A DNA stretch of 64,000 nt from DATGUP01 sp035301265 (GCA_035301265.1 DATGUP010000011.1:7572-71571); one strand, 5' to 3'. Shown: positions 1 to 9,098, counted from the first letter of the stretch. Program-made: numbers and translations. Notes: generated from the sequence alone by a model not told the origin.

Positions 1-2
1 CG

Positions 3-338
3 GCCAAAAGCATGCAAGGCGTCAATTATGTATGGGGAGGTTCTTCGCCGAGCGGGTTTGATTGTAGCGGATTTATCTATTATACGTACAATCAAGCAGG
101 GATGAGTATCAGCCGTCTATCGACCGAAGGGTATTACAACCGTTCGCATTATGTCAATCATCCTCAAGTAGGCGATCTCGTATTCTTCGAAGGGACATAC
201 AAACCAGGCATTTCGCATATGGGGATCTATCTCGGCGACAATCAATTCATTCATGCAGGCTCAGACGGTGTGGAGATTTCTAATTTAAACAACGGCTATT
301 GGCAAAAACATTATGACGGATTTAAACGGTTTTACTAG
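3..338 (+). CDS. NlpC/P60 family cell-wall hydrolase, C-terminal part
   Basis: This is the C-terminal catalytic domain of an NlpC/P60 cysteine peptidase, the class that cleaves peptidoglycan stem peptides outside the cell. The reading frame is open to the left edge, so the N-terminus, presumably with a signal peptide and LysM or SH3b repeats, lies outside the window. The nucleophile Cys sits in [16 protein letters not shown], the catalytic His in SHMGIYLG, and the third polar residue in the following FIHAG motif. The gene ends with TAG and is followed about 130 bases later by a bidirectional terminator. The specific endopeptidase type cannot be told from this fragment. Confidence 0.9.
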   Translation, partial: AKSMQGVNYVWGGSSPSGFDCSGFIYYTYNQAGMSISRLSTEGYYNRSHYVNHPQVGDLVFFEGTYKPGISHMGIYLGDNQFIHAGSDGVEISNLNNGYWQKHYDGFKRFY

Positions 339-467
339 TGTACGTAAATGAAAACGTTGAAAATTGATTAGTTTACGTCAGCAAGATTGATAAATTTGCT
401 ACGTTTAATGGCTTCAGCCGTATATGGAAAAAGGGGGTCGCGAAGTCGTTAAATGGAACATAAAGAA

Positions 468-498
468 AAAATCCCGCTGTCTTTACAAGCAGGATTTT
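468..498. terminator. Bidirectional intrinsic terminator
   Basis: An inverted repeat (arms 468-478 and 488-498, one mismatch) is flanked by an A-run on the left and T-run on the right. It can stop the NlpC/P60 gene on the plus strand and the YvrJ gene on the minus strand, which ends 16 bases away. Confidence 0.7.
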
Positions 499-513
499 CG
501 TGTAGCCGTTTTG

Positions 514-648
514 TTACTTCATTTTTTCTGGAAGAGCGTGAATCGATTCGATCAGTAAGTTGAGTTTTGTCTCAATCCGGTGCAATAAATAAAACGTCAC
601 CGCGATCGGAAACCCCACCTCTGTCACGAATGAAATCCAGTTTTCCAA
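514..648 (-). CDS. YvrJ family small protein
   Basis: The 44-residue product starting LENWISFVTEVGFPIAV matches the YvrJ family of Bacillus: one membrane-spanning segment (about residues 5-20) followed by an amphipathic tail. The molecular function of the family is not known. A longer open frame exists upstream, but TTG at 648 is preceded by AAGGAGG at good spacing, so the short form is chosen. It lies downstream of the DUF2922 and DUF1659 genes, the usual order of this trio in Bacillaceae, and a hairpin (708-744) separates it from DUF2922. Confidence 0.8.
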   Translation of the reverse strand: MENWISFVTEVGFPIAVTFYLLHRIETKLNLLIESIHALPEKMK

Positions 649-707
649 AGCATTTCCCTCCTTAGTTTTACACGACAACTGTTTCCAATGCCTTAGTTTT
701 ATATAGA

Positions 708-744
708 AGACCGCCCACGTAGCCGGCGTGGACGGTCTTTTTTC
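708..744. terminator. Terminator-like hairpin between DUF2922 and YvrJ genes
   Basis: A 12-base inverted repeat (708-719 with 727-738, one mismatch) is followed on the plus strand by a run of T. On the minus strand, the direction of the neighbouring genes, the T-tract is weaker. It may partly terminate between the two genes or only stabilise the 3' end. Confidence 0.5.
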
Positions 745-759
745 GCCTGTCAGCACGCA

Positions 760-978
760 TTAGTTTACTTCGATTTCTTCGACAATGTGTTCGACGAGTC
801 GTGCACCTTTCTTTTCCACGATATCGCCGCCGGATGAAGTGAATGCGTTTTGTTCGATGATTTCGTCCATTGCACTGTTCACATCTTCTGGATCAACCGG
901 CTCGATCGGTTTTTCCAATGTGTATGTCACTGTTTTGCCGTCTTCGTTGAAAAATTGCAGTTCCAATTTCTTCACCAT
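760..978 (-). CDS. DUF2922 domain-containing protein
   Basis: The product is a small acidic protein of about 72 residues with the DUF2922 pattern: an N-terminal KKLELQFFNEDGKTVTYTL strand pair, a Pro/Glu-rich middle and an Asn-Ala-Phe segment before a Lys-Lys turn. Function is unknown; the family is typical of Bacillaceae and travels with DUF1659 and YvrJ proteins, as here. Three consecutive candidate starts (two ATG, one GTG) follow AGGAGG; the second ATG is used here, and the exact start is uncertain by one or two codons. Confidence 0.8.
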   Translation of the reverse strand: MVKKLELQFFNEDGKTVTYTLEKPIEPVDPEDVNSAMDEIIEQNAFTSSGGDIVEKKGARLVEHIVEEIEVN

Positions 979-1127
979 CATCCCTCCTTTTCATTTGTAC
1001 TGTTTTCCTATTTAATCTTGAAAATGGCGTGGAAGACTCCGACAAGCGTGTATCTCTAGGTGTTTACGAGGGCGGTTCACAATAACTTCAACAGCCACCG
1101 CCCTAGCTTTATGTGAGCGCTATTGCT

Positions 1128-1352
1128 TTACTCTTCTCGGATGTCGGCCGTGTCGCGACGTTCAACATTATAAAGCGATCGTTCTTGCAGCTCGGCTACA
1201 GCTTGAGCGATCGCATAGAGTTGATCCGCTGTAGCAGCGGTTTTGACATTGCTGAAGCTCTTTGTTTTGTAAATCGGCTTACCTGTTTCAATGTCATCTC
1301 CGTCATACAGTACGAGGCGCAGGCTCGAACTTTTCTTATCTGCAACGGCCAT
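1128..1352 (-). CDS. DUF1659 domain-containing protein
   Basis: The product is a roughly 74-residue protein with the DUF1659 signature: a hydrophobic strand LRLVLYDG, then GKPIYKTKSFSNVK, then a helical region ending AIAQAVAEL. No function is established for the family. The ATG at 1352 has AAAGGAGG at ideal distance; a GTG three codons earlier would sit on the ribosome binding site and is rejected. It is the first gene of the DUF1659-DUF2922-YvrJ set on this strand. Confidence 0.8.
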   Translation of the reverse strand: MAVADKKSSSLRLVLYDGDDIETGKPIYKTKSFSNVKTAATADQLYAIAQAVAELQERSLYNVERRDTADIREE

Positions 1353-1882
1353 ATGCCTCACCTCCTTTCACCAATACAATCGTTCGATGATTGGAAAAGG
1401 GGGTATAAATAAAAAAATGATTTATTATGCGGATATTGCCCCCTGATAGCGATGCGATTCGATTATAACTAAAACACGCCCACTCGACCGAGATGCAAGA
1501 CGGTAGGCTGGAACTCGTTTCATTAACTTGTTTGACAGTCTCCTCAAGATAGTCAGCCTGTTATGAAGGATGTGTTCTTCCAGGAAAAGATGTGCCGCTA
1601 ATTTTTCACTCTTGATACCCTTGTCAGTGGCTCACTTTACGACTGCCTTCATGCATAAGCTTATTTAAATAGAAAAGAGTAGTTTTGGGGGAAAACTACT
1701 CTTTCAGTGGAAGGAAAATATGAGAGGGTGCTTTTTGAGGGAAATAAGAGGCTGCTTAATGCGAGGACGAACATTATGATGAAAGAACATTAAATATGGA
1801 AAAAAACACCATGTAAAACAGAAAAAACGTGCCGTAGCAGCTATCATCCTCGATGTAATCATACAGATCACATAGAGCGAGC
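1353..1882. other. Intergenic stretch with one strong terminator
   Basis: No convincing gene was found. Positions 1674-1704 form a nearly perfect hairpin (arms of 13-14 bases, G-rich loop) with a T-rich tail on the minus strand, so it most likely terminates the small gene at 1883-2089. The rest should contain the promoter of the DUF1659 operon, but no consensus pair stands out. Confidence 0.6.
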
Positions 1883-2089
1883 TTATTGGAGCGTACCACG
1901 GATACGGGAATAAGAGGAGGCTTTGTGATGCCTGTCAATGAATTCGGATAGTTGGCGGTTGGTCGCACCGATGATTTCGACGAGTTGAACGATGATTGCT
2001 TCGTGTTGATATAATTTGTTCTCTAATTCGAGGAGCGTCCGGGGTTTGGGGTTAGAGGCATTTGGGTGGCTAATGTGTTCTTTCGCCAT
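1883..2089 (-). CDS. Small hypothetical protein
   Basis: The 68-residue product is not recognised. It begins MAKEHISHPNASNPKPR and then forms one long predicted amphipathic helix (LLELENKLYQHEAIIVQLVEIIG) with heptad-like hydrophobic spacing, followed by a His/Lys-rich basic tail; it may be a small coiled-coil protein. The start is well supported by AAAGGAGGG seven bases upstream, and a terminator hairpin lies downstream at 1674-1704, so it appears to be an independent transcription unit. An overlapping frame at 1774-1968 lacks such signals. Confidence 0.6.
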   Translation of the reverse strand: MAKEHISHPNASNPKPRTLLELENKLYQHEAIIVQLVEIIGATNRQLSEFIDRHHKASSYSRIRGTLQ

Positions 2090-2344
2090 CGACTTCCCTC
2101 CTTTATTACGTCGCTGTGTCTTTATTTATAACATGGATAGGTCAAAATGACTAATAGATGAATTTAAAATTTTGTCATTTGTTCGACACAAATTTTTGTA
2201 AAATAGACGTATGCTCTCTATAAATTGTTGATCAAAATGAACATTTATGTCGAATTGAAAACACAAAATTTCCAGCTAACTTTTTCTTAGACAAAATTAG
2301 ACATGCATTTTAAAAGATAAAATTCGCGTTTGGACTTTTTCGGC

Positions 2345-2369
2345 CAAAAAAAATCTGCCAATTGGCAGA
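2345..2369 (-). terminator. Intrinsic terminator after the EamA transporter
   Basis: A perfect 16-base palindrome (TCTGCCAATTGGCAGA, 2354-2369) is followed on the minus strand by eight T. It lies ten bases past the stop codon of the EamA gene. Confidence 0.85.
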
Positions 2370-2378
2370 AATGGCATT

Positions 2379-3245
2379 TTAACCATCGGCCAGTGCGACC
2401 GCAATCACGCCGAGGACCATAATGATAGCAGAGATGATTCGGCGCCGTCCGAACCCTTCAGCAAGCAAACGCGTACCCATAACGGTACCGATTAAAATAC
2501 TCATCTCCCGCACGGGAGCCACATGGCTGACTTGTGTGAACGTCATCGCCGTGAGCACTAAAATATAAGCAAGCTGCATAAGGATACCAACACCAATTGC
2601 TTCCTTGCGGTGATATTGCCAGTCGTATCGGACATCGTTCCATCGGCGGACGGCAAACGGCGTCAGAAATAGCAATTGACCGATCATGCCGCCGTAAGTT
2701 AATAGTAGCGGAGGGATGTGGGCGATGCTGACAGCCCCTTTATCTACAAGTGTATAAGAAGCAATCAAAATACCGATGAGCAAACCGTATAAAAGCGGAA
2801 CAAACGCGCTTTTTTGTTTGAGCGCCTGAACGCCGCCAGTAATGATGAAGATGCTAATCGTAATGAGTATAATGCCGATCACGCTGAGTGGGGTCAATGT
2901 CTCGGCATATATAAAAACAGCAGCAACTGCGACAATGAGAGGACCGGTCCCTCGTGCCACCGGATAGACGAGGGACAAATCACCAATTTTGTAGCCTTTT
3001 TGCAAGGTGAGTGCATAAACTAAATGAATCACCGCACTGCCTATAATAAAAGCCCATCCCACCCAACCGATATGAAACGGCTGCCATATGAACATACCGA
3101 TCACAAACGGAGCGTATATCACCGTGCTGACAGCCATGTAAAGCCAAACGAAAGCTAAACCGCCTTGGGATCGTTTGGCGAGGTAATTCCAAGTAGCATG
3201 CATAAAAGCCGAGATGATAATAAGTATAAGCGCAAGAAGCGACAT
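2379..3245 (-). CDS. EamA family (DMT superfamily) transporter
   Basis: The 288-residue integral membrane protein has about ten hydrophobic segments arranged as two internally repeated five-helix halves, the layout of EamA/RhaT-like drug-metabolite transporters. Recognisable pieces are MHATWNYLAKRS in helix 1, the VYPVARGTGPLIVA segment ending the first repeat, and HVAPVREMSILIG in the second. Substrate is unknown; members export metabolites or amino acids. A ribosome binding site AAAGGGTG precedes the ATG and a strong terminator follows, so it is monocistronic. Confidence 0.85.
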   Translation of the reverse strand: MSLLALILIIISAFMHATWNYLAKRSQGGLAFVWLYMAVSTVIYAPFVIGMFIWQPFHIGWVGWAFIIGSAVIHLVYALTLQKGYKIGDLSLVYPVARGTGPLIVAVAAVFIYAETLTPLSVIGIILITISIFIITGGVQALKQKSAFVPLLYGLLIGILIASYTLVDKGAVSIAHIPPLLLTYGGMIGQLLFLTPFAVRRWNDVRYDWQYHRKEAIGVGILMQLAYILVLTAMTFTQVSHVAPVREMSILIGTVMGTRLLAEGFGRRRIISAIIMVLGVIAVALADG

Positions 3246-3429
3246 AGAAACACCCTTTAAAAAATTATTGAATCACTACTGTGTGTGATTAACATCGCCG
3301 TTCCTTCAAGCTGGAATCGACGCATATCCAAACGCGGGAATTGTTCAACTCTACATGCGGTGTTTCGTCTAAGATGCGCTAACTAAAATAAAGTTATGTT
3401 TAAGACGAAAAAACGTACGTAACGCTACA

Positions 3430-4341
3430 TCAAAGCACAATATTGGTTATCAGCCACAGCAAAATAAAACTCATCAGTATCGTTATGTTGGATACTGTAC
3501 CGATGAATTTACTGTCATAGCCAAATTCCACCGAATACGGCAGGGCGGTCATAGATACAGGCAAAATCAAACCGAGCAAAACAGTGTATTTGAACATGTC
3601 TGTAAACGGCAAAACAATAAACAAAAGCGCCCCGGCTGCTAATCCGATCCCATACCTTAACGCCAATACTTGCACGATTCGTTTATACGATCCTTCCGCA
3701 AAGGAAACATGCAAATAAATCCCCAACAATAAAAAAGATAGCGGCATGTTGGCTGGCGAAATGACCTGCGCCACATCGACTATAAACGGTGGTATAGATA
3801 TATCCATAAACACCAAACTACAAACAATGATATATGTAAGCAAAGGGAGTGAGCCGAATAGTTTTTTAGCGATTGTCCCCCATTTCAGGTTCGCATCGTC
3901 AGAGGCATACAAACTGCCGAATAAAAACATAACGCCGAATACAACAATGGCATTGCCGACATCGAACATGCCGAAATATTTTATGCCTTCCTTTCCCCAA
4001 ATGCCCTCGACGAGCGGATAGGCGAACAATCCGATGTTAAAACCGGGAATAAGCATCGTGAGCATGCCTTTTGTCTGTCTATCTTTCTTCCTAAATATGA
4101 ATAGCCCTAAAATGGCCATGACAACACCGTAGAAAAAGGCCAACACGGCAAGTAAAAATAATGACATCTCCAGTTCGATATCGCTAAATGACACAATGAT
4201 GAGTGCCGGCAAAGTTAAATTGAAAATGATCCGTGCCAGCCCTTCCCCATCGGACTCTTGAATCAAGCGAAGTCGTTTTAAGACGTATCCTATAGCAATG
4301 ATCAATATGGCATAAACGAACTGTTCATTAAAACTTGACAC
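3430..4341 (-). CDS. AEC family transporter (auxin efflux carrier-like permease)
   Basis: The product is a 303-residue membrane protein with about ten helices and the AEC family layout: FVYAILIIAIGYVLKRLRL at the start, the NLTLPALIIVSFS motif in helix 2, and a C-terminal ALPYSVEFGYD segment. Bacterial members carry dicarboxylates or related organic acids, but substrate cannot be assigned. The open frame extends 31 codons further, yet AAGGAGA lies nine bases before the GTG at 4341 and the resulting length fits the family, so that start is chosen. It stands alone, next to the small toxin-like locus. Confidence 0.8.
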   Translation of the reverse strand: MSSFNEQFVYAILIIAIGYVLKRLRLIQESDGEGLARIIFNLTLPALIIVSFSDIELEMSLFLLAVLAFFYGVVMAILGLFIFRKKDRQTKGMLTMLIPGFNIGLFAYPLVEGIWGKEGIKYFGMFDVGNAIVVFGVMFLFGSLYASDDANLKWGTIAKKLFGSLPLLTYIIVCSLVFMDISIPPFIVDVAQVISPANMPLSFLLLGIYLHVSFAEGSYKRIVQVLALRYGIGLAAGALLFIVLPFTDMFKYTVLLGLILPVSMTALPYSVEFGYDSKFIGTVSNITILMSFILLWLITNIVL

Positions 4342-4515
4342 TAGAAGATATCTCCTTGCTGTTTTGGCATGAAGAAAATGAGCAAATGATGTACTGAATT
4401 TAAATATATGGTATACTGATAGTAGAAGCAACATACGATAACAAAGACCGCCGATACATATCGACGGTCAGCAATAGAATCGTTCCCCAAAAAAGGGGGA
4501 CGGCCATGGTCAGTT

Positions 4516-4556
4516 AATGACCTCCCACAGCCGGCTAAAGCTCAAGGGAGGTCATT
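4516..4556 (-). terminator. Long stem-loop overlapping the end of the Hol_Tox-type gene
   Basis: The arms 4516-4526 and 4546-4556 form an 11-base perfect stem (AATGACCTCCC with GGGAGGTCATT) that contains the stop codon of the small peptide gene. A second short palindrome (GGTCA/TGACC) overlaps it, and a T-run follows near 4495. Such 3' structures are usual for this peptide family. Confidence 0.65.
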
Positions 4557-4632
4557 TGTCTTTGTTTGCCATCATGAACGCGACCAGCATTCCAAACGCT
4601 ATCAAAAGCGATAGCACTTGAAAAGTGGACAT
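4552..4632 (-). CDS. Putative holin-like toxin peptide (Hol_Tox family)
   Basis: The 26-residue peptide, MSTFQVLSLLIAFGMLVAF followed by MANKDK, is a single hydrophobic helix with a short charged end, the hallmark of the Hol_Tox group of Bacillota peptides that resemble type I toxins such as TxpA and BsrG. It is preceded by AGAGAGGGGGTGA five bases before the ATG; a longer upstream frame lacks these features. In characterised relatives an antisense RNA controls the toxin; a hairpin near 4446-4468 could belong to one, but no antitoxin promoter could be confirmed. Membrane insertion is inferred only from hydrophobicity. Confidence 0.7.
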   Translation of the reverse strand: MSTFQVLSLLIAFGMLVAFMMANKDK

Positions 4633-4829
4633 GGCCTCACCCCCTCTCTTTTCAGGGGATAGGCCATCCCTCCCTTGAGGTCGATCTATTGCATACATCC
4701 ATTGTAACAGATGCATGCAGATTAAGCACGAATACATCAAAACGTTTTATTGTTTCATGCTAATATGTTTACAAAACAAAAAGCCTCGTGATTATCACAC
4801 CCTGTCTGGCCACGGCATTGGGGCGATCT

Positions 4830-5558
4830 TTATAACGGGACACGGCTTCCGTATTTTTCTATGAGACGCTCGTTATGTGCATCAGCCCCTTCGAGGTTAC
4901 CGCTTTGAAAAATCGGCGGCTCGAACCCTTGCTCAGCCATCTCAGCAATCGCCTGTGCGACAACCGCATTTAAAATAGCCGCTCCAATAACGGTGGAAGC
5001 CGGTGAGAAACGCATCGGAACTTTGTCATGCGCAAGCAATGCATCGCCTTTTGGAACGTGCGTGTCGATGACTAAATCAACGACATGATATAACTTTTTC
5101 CCGCTTGCATGTCTTGAATGTTGACTGTTGGCATAAGCAATAGATGTTACACCAATCACATATGCCCCTTTCGCTTGGCCTAATAAAGCAACATCGATCG
5201 GAACAGTATTGCGACCGGATGTAGAAATAACAAACAGCACATCGCTATCACGAATATCCTGCGTTTGCATAAAACTTTCTGCATAATGTGCCCGACGCTC
5301 CAGTGCCGATGAATGAACTGCATCTTCGTGCAACATGAGCGGCTCGTGTAAAATTGGATTTATAGGAACGAGTCCCCCTGCCCGATAGTAAAGCTCTTCT
5401 GCTAACATATGCGAATGGCCACTTCCGAATAAATGAATGACCCCGTCGTGTTGTATAGCGTCGGCCAATTTACTGGCTGCTTTAGCCATGGAATCCTTTT
5501 CTTTTTTGGTTATGTGAGCGATTAAATGACTGATTTCATTTAAGTACTGATCAATCAT
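4830..5558 (-). CDS. SIS domain protein of the UPF0309 family
   Basis: The 242-residue protein carries one SIS (sugar isomerase) domain: FGSGHSHMLAEELYYRAGG near residues 44-62 and the second phosphosugar-binding motif LFVISTSGRNTVPID near 110. The family is small and unnamed beyond UPF0309. It is the last gene of the operon gntR-agaS-lacC-lacD, so it probably handles an amino-sugar phosphate or tagatose-6-phosphate intermediate; a regulatory or isomerase role are both possible. The ATG at 5558 is preceded by AGGAGG nine bases away and gives the family length, whereas the open frame starts 60 codons earlier. Confidence 0.85.
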   Translation of the reverse strand: MIDQYLNEISHLIAHITKKEKDSMAKAASKLADAIQHDGVIHLFGSGHSHMLAEELYYRAGGLVPINPILHEPLMLHEDAVHSSALERRAHYAESFMQTQDIRDSDVLFVISTSGRNTVPIDVALLGQAKGAYVIGVTSIAYANSQHSRHASGKKLYHVVDLVIDTHVPKGDALLAHDKVPMRFSPASTVIGAAILNAVVAQAIAEMAEQGFEPPIFQSGNLEGADAHNERLIEKYGSRVPL

Positions 5559-5725
5559 TATAGAATGCCTCCTCATTGTATCCCTTGCTGCGATGTTTAA
5601 TCGTTTTCGCATGCTATTATACCAGTACGAAAGCGATAGCAAAACTGGAGCGTTTTCTCCACTGTCGTTAAATCGGTGGATCGTACAAAAAAGGAGGCAG
5701 GTATAGAGCCGCTCGAGATCCGGGA

Positions 5726-6718
5726 TTACTCGATCCATTTATCCCATGGTGTTGCTGTTTCTTTAACGGCAGCCTTTACTTCTTCCAAATGACGCGTACC
5801 TGTCGTCTCCAGCCAGTTGTAAAACGCATCTTTTCCCTCGGTGGCAAAACGTTCAACGCCGTCTTTCCAGATGGCTCGGCCGCAGAGAACACCGTTGAAA
5901 CGTGATCCCGCCCGTTTAGCAAAATACATCGTGTCTACAAATTGCTCATTCGTCACCCCACCGCTTAAGTAAATAAACGGTATCCGACTTTTTTCTGAAC
6001 ATATCCGGTAGTAATCAGCTGCCTCTTCCGCGCTAAAAAGCGGCTCGTAATTGTCATATTTATCGTAGCCTTCGATATGGTATATCGCAACAGGAACTTC
6101 GACTTTCAATAAATCAACGCCGTATTTTGGCTTGGAAAATTCCTCCATGAAATGCTCCACGATGGCTGGTTTTCTGCGGGTAAATGCCGCTTCCTTTGTT
6201 GGTAATCCTTGCGCACTATAGGATACAGGCTCAAGAATAAAGAGCAAATCGTTTTGTTTGCATTCATCGCCAACACGTTTAATGAAAGCTTGCTTTGTTT
6301 TATTGTAGACGGCTTCTTCTTCTGTATCGTAGTAAATGAGCAGTTTAAGGGCGCTCACTCCCTTTTTCACGAAATCTTGGACAGCGTATTGATCGACAAG
6401 ACGAGGCAAGCGTCCCTTTTGCGTCGTATCATAGCCCGTTTTTTCATAAGCCATGATTAAACCGACATCATCGTTGAGTTTTTCGGCGGCATTCCAGCCA
6501 TACTCCGGATCAAGCAAAAGGGAAGCTGAACGATTGCCTAAAACAGACGCGACGCCCTCCTTAAATGCGCTTAACCCTTCTTCGTAAGACAGATCGGCAT
6601 TAAATGAATGAATCATTTTGCCGAGCGATCCGCGCTGGTCCATCGCAGTAGCTAAAATAATACGTTGGTCATCGGATATCAAATCAAGGCCCCGTTTTTT
6701 TCCTGGTGTCCATTGCAT
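5726..6718 (-). CDS. lacD: Tagatose 1,6-bisphosphate aldolase
   Basis: This is a 330-residue class I aldolase that cleaves tagatose-1,6-bisphosphate into dihydroxyacetone phosphate and glyceraldehyde-3-phosphate. The family is recognised by AMDQRGSLGKMI near the N-terminus, DPEYGWNAAE, the Schiff-base lysine in VDLLKVEVPV, and the phosphate-binding YLSGGVTNEQF segment. The ATG at 6718 has an AGGAGG site and matches LacD length; the open frame extends 29 codons upstream without support. Placement directly after lacC and agaS indicates it finishes the tagatose branch for galactosamine-derived sugars, since lacA and lacB are not present. Confidence 0.92.
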   Translation of the reverse strand: MQWTPGKKRGLDLISDDQRIILATAMDQRGSLGKMIHSFNADLSYEEGLSAFKEGVASVLGNRSASLLLDPEYGWNAAEKLNDDVGLIMAYEKTGYDTTQKGRLPRLVDQYAVQDFVKKGVSALKLLIYYDTEEEAVYNKTKQAFIKRVGDECKQNDLLFILEPVSYSAQGLPTKEAAFTRRKPAIVEHFMEEFSKPKYGVDLLKVEVPVAIYHIEGYDKYDNYEPLFSAEEAADYYRICSEKSRIPFIYLSGGVTNEQFVDTMYFAKRAGSRFNGVLCGRAIWKDGVERFATEGKDAFYNWLETTGTRHLEEVKAAVKETATPWDKWIE

Positions 6719-6895
6719 ACAATTTGTCCTCCTTTTATTCCTTGTTGATGAACGCACGCTCGTTATCCTTCGGTGTCTACGCTCGATCGCCTTCATATTC
6801 ACCATCCATCCGCGCCGATAGATTTTTGAGTTAGCTAGCTTTTGAACTGCTTTAAAACCTGTAGCTACTTCGATGCTATAACCGCATTTGTTGAC

Positions 6896-7825
6896 CTAGC
6901 GTTTTTCTACGCGGATTTCGTCTTGACACCATGCTAAATGATCGGGATTGATCTGGCCTGTTTTTTCTTCCATAGCATTCAATACTCCCATGGACAAGCC
7001 GAAGCGAATTAATGCTTCACCGGTCATTCCGCGAGATAGTCCTGCAGCGAACCCTGCGATCACCGCATCGCCAGAGCCAACTGGATTTTTCGCATCGACT
7101 TTAGGGATCGTTACTTTGTAAAGGACATCGTCGGTTTTAATGAGCGCCCCTTTTGCCCCGCGAGTGACAACAACCCAAGGCACACCGGTAAAAACGGGCG
7201 CGTTTAATGTATCAATCACCGTTTGTTCGTCGATCGTCGCGACACCGGATACATCTTTCAACTCATCCTCGTTCGGCTTGATGAGAAATGGCTTATGTTT
7301 CGCTTGCAGCGTCTTTTTCAACAGCTCGCCCTTTGTATCGAGTAGAACAGGCGTGTCATGACGATTGGCGATCTTGATTAATTGCGTATAAAAATCATCG
7401 GGCAGCCCTTGAGGCAAGCTCCCGGACATAGTGATGAGGCGAGCTTTTTGAACATATTCAGAAAATTGCGCAAAAAAATCATGTATCTCCGCTTCGTTAA
7501 TCGTCGGACCAGCTTCAAGAATTTCCGTCTGTTTCCCTTCGTGTAAAATAGCGATGCAATTGCGCGTCTCACCATCAATCCGAACAAAGTAATCGTGTAT
7601 CCCGTTTCTAGTTATGTCTTGTTTTATAAACTCACCGAGACTGCCGCCTAAAAATCCACTCGCTGCCACATCTTCGCCGAGCTGTCGCAACACGCGCGCA
7701 ACATTCAATCCTTTTCCCCCAGCTGTTTTGGACACGTCCATAACTCGGTTAACACGGTCAAGGGTAAATGTTTCCAATGGATAATTCATATCGACAGATG
7801 GGTTTAATGTGATCGTTAAAATCAT
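6896..7825 (-). CDS. lacC: Tagatose-6-phosphate kinase (PfkB family)
   Basis: The 309-residue PfkB-type kinase phosphorylates tagatose-6-phosphate to the 1,6-bisphosphate. It opens with ILTITLNPSVDMNY, has the substrate-binding GGKGLNVARVLRQLG region near residue 37 and the anion-hole and catalytic motif NPVGSGDAVIAGFAAG near 250. Such sequences can also be called 1-phosphofructokinase; the adjacent lacD and agaS make the tagatose substrate more likely. The start at 7825 follows GGAGGG by seven bases, correcting a 21-codon longer open frame. Confidence 0.88.
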   Translation of the reverse strand: MILTITLNPSVDMNYPLETFTLDRVNRVMDVSKTAGGKGLNVARVLRQLGEDVAASGFLGGSLGEFIKQDITRNGIHDYFVRIDGETRNCIAILHEGKQTEILEAGPTINEAEIHDFFAQFSEYVQKARLITMSGSLPQGLPDDFYTQLIKIANRHDTPVLLDTKGELLKKTLQAKHKPFLIKPNEDELKDVSGVATIDEQTVIDTLNAPVFTGVPWVVVTRGAKGALIKTDDVLYKVTIPKVDAKNPVGSGDAVIAGFAAGLSRGMTGEALIRFGLSMGVLNAMEEKTGQINPDHLAWCQDEIRVEKR

Positions 7826-7894
7826 GTCTGTTCCCTCCATCAGTAAGTTATGAGGAGACAGTCGCATAAAATAGGCTGTCTCCATCATCTTTTG

Positions 7895-9079
7895 TTACGC
7901 GTTAAACGGATGAATGGTTACCCCTTTGACAACGCGGTTGATAACACCGTCCGGACTTGGATTATCAGGAGTGAGACCAAGGTCGAGCGATTTTTTCATA
8001 GCGAACGTCTGGGCAAAGATGATATCCAACAAAGCCAAGTACAAATCGCTCTTAAGCGCTTCGTTTGTTGATCTGACCGGGATCAGCCAATCGGCAAGCG
8101 CAGCCACTTCTTCATCGTACGTCTCGGTAAGCGCAATCACTTTCATGCCGGAATCATCTGCCGCCACTTCACGCAATATATCTATATCATATTTGCGTGT
8201 GTACGAATCTTGTGACACAAACACAACGATTATCGATTGTTCATTGATCACCGATTTAGGACCGTGGCGGAATCCGAGCGATGACTCATGCATTGCGACA
8301 ACTTTTCCGCCTGTAAGCTCCAGCATTTTCAGCGACGCTTCATGGGCTAATTCACTCAATATGCCTGATCCTAAATAAACGACACGCTCAAATGGGAACG
8401 CGAGTATATCATCGATCGTTTCTGTCACTGAATCAAGTAAGCGCCGCGCGTTTTGCGTCAATTGCTGCAATGTCTTATTAGCCAAAGGTTTCTTTGAAAA
8501 CAGCGCGTACGCCGCTAGCACCATACATGTAAAACTGCTTGTCATGGCAAGGCTTTGGTCATTTGATTTCTCCGGCATGAGTAACGTAATGCTATTGGCA
8601 TCTTCCTGAATGTTTTTCGCCAGTTGTCCGTCTTTATTACACGTGATGACGACTTGATAAAAATCATTGATGATCTCTTCCGCTAGAGATACTGTCGCTA
8701 AGCTCTCTGGACTGTTTCCCGAACGGGCAAAGGACACCATGATCGTCGGGACATCTGGAAACAAATATTCCTTTGGATTGGAAACAATATCAGTCGTCGG
8801 AACAGCTACAAAATGAACATGGCCGGGAGTTTGTTTATTTAATTCCGGTGCGAGCGTATCGCCAGCAAAAGCTGATGTCCCTGCACCGGTTAACATCACT
8901 TGAACTTGTTCGTGTTTTGTAAAAATATCTTGTACAAACGTGCGAAAGGACTCGTAATTTGGCCCAATCATATCCATCGTTTCTTGCCATACATCCGGTT
9001 GCTGATAAATTTCTCCAGCCGTATGGATAGCATTTTTTTCTTTTAATACATCAGTCGTCATGTTAAATATCAATACCAT
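7895..9079 (-). CDS. agaS: AgaS-type SIS isomerase/deaminase
   Basis: The roughly 390-residue protein has two SIS domains: the first around LTGAGTSAFAGDTLAP and SFARSGNSPESLATV, the second around YLGSGILSELAHEASLKMLELTGGKV with HESSLGFRHGPKS, a segment shared with GlmS-type isomerases. AgaS proteins convert galactosamine-6-phosphate to tagatose-6-phosphate with release of ammonia, matching the lacC and lacD genes just downstream. A predicted GntR operator lies in the gap upstream (9099-9113). The start is uncertain: an ATG at 9079 and a TTG at 9073 both follow AAAGGAG, and the TTG has the better spacing. Confidence 0.87.
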   Translation of the reverse strand: MVLIFNMTTDVLKEKNAIHTAGEIYQQPDVWQETMDMIGPNYESFRTFVQDIFTKHEQVQVMLTGAGTSAFAGDTLAPELNKQTPGHVHFVAVPTTDIVSNPKEYLFPDVPTIMVSFARSGNSPESLATVSLAEEIINDFYQVVITCNKDGQLAKNIQEDANSITLLMPEKSNDQSLAMTSSFTCMVLAAYALFSKKPLANKTLQQLTQNARRLLDSVTETIDDILAFPFERVVYLGSGILSELAHEASLKMLELTGGKVVAMHESSLGFRHGPKSVINEQSIIVVFVSQDSYTRKYDIDILREVAADDSGMKVIALTETYDEEVAALADWLIPVRSTNEALKSDLYLALLDIIFAQTFAMKKSLDLGLTPDNPSPDGVINRVVKGVTIHPFNA

Positions 9080-9098
9080 CCACTCCTTTAGTTGTTAT

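Noticed and set aside
1430..1640. Protein-like frame with an internal TGA on the minus strand
   Set aside because: No family resemblance and an in-frame stop; too weak to call a pseudogene.
1774..1968. Open frame on the minus strand overlapping the small hypothetical gene
   Set aside because: It lacks a ribosome binding site and overlaps the better supported frame at 1883-2089.
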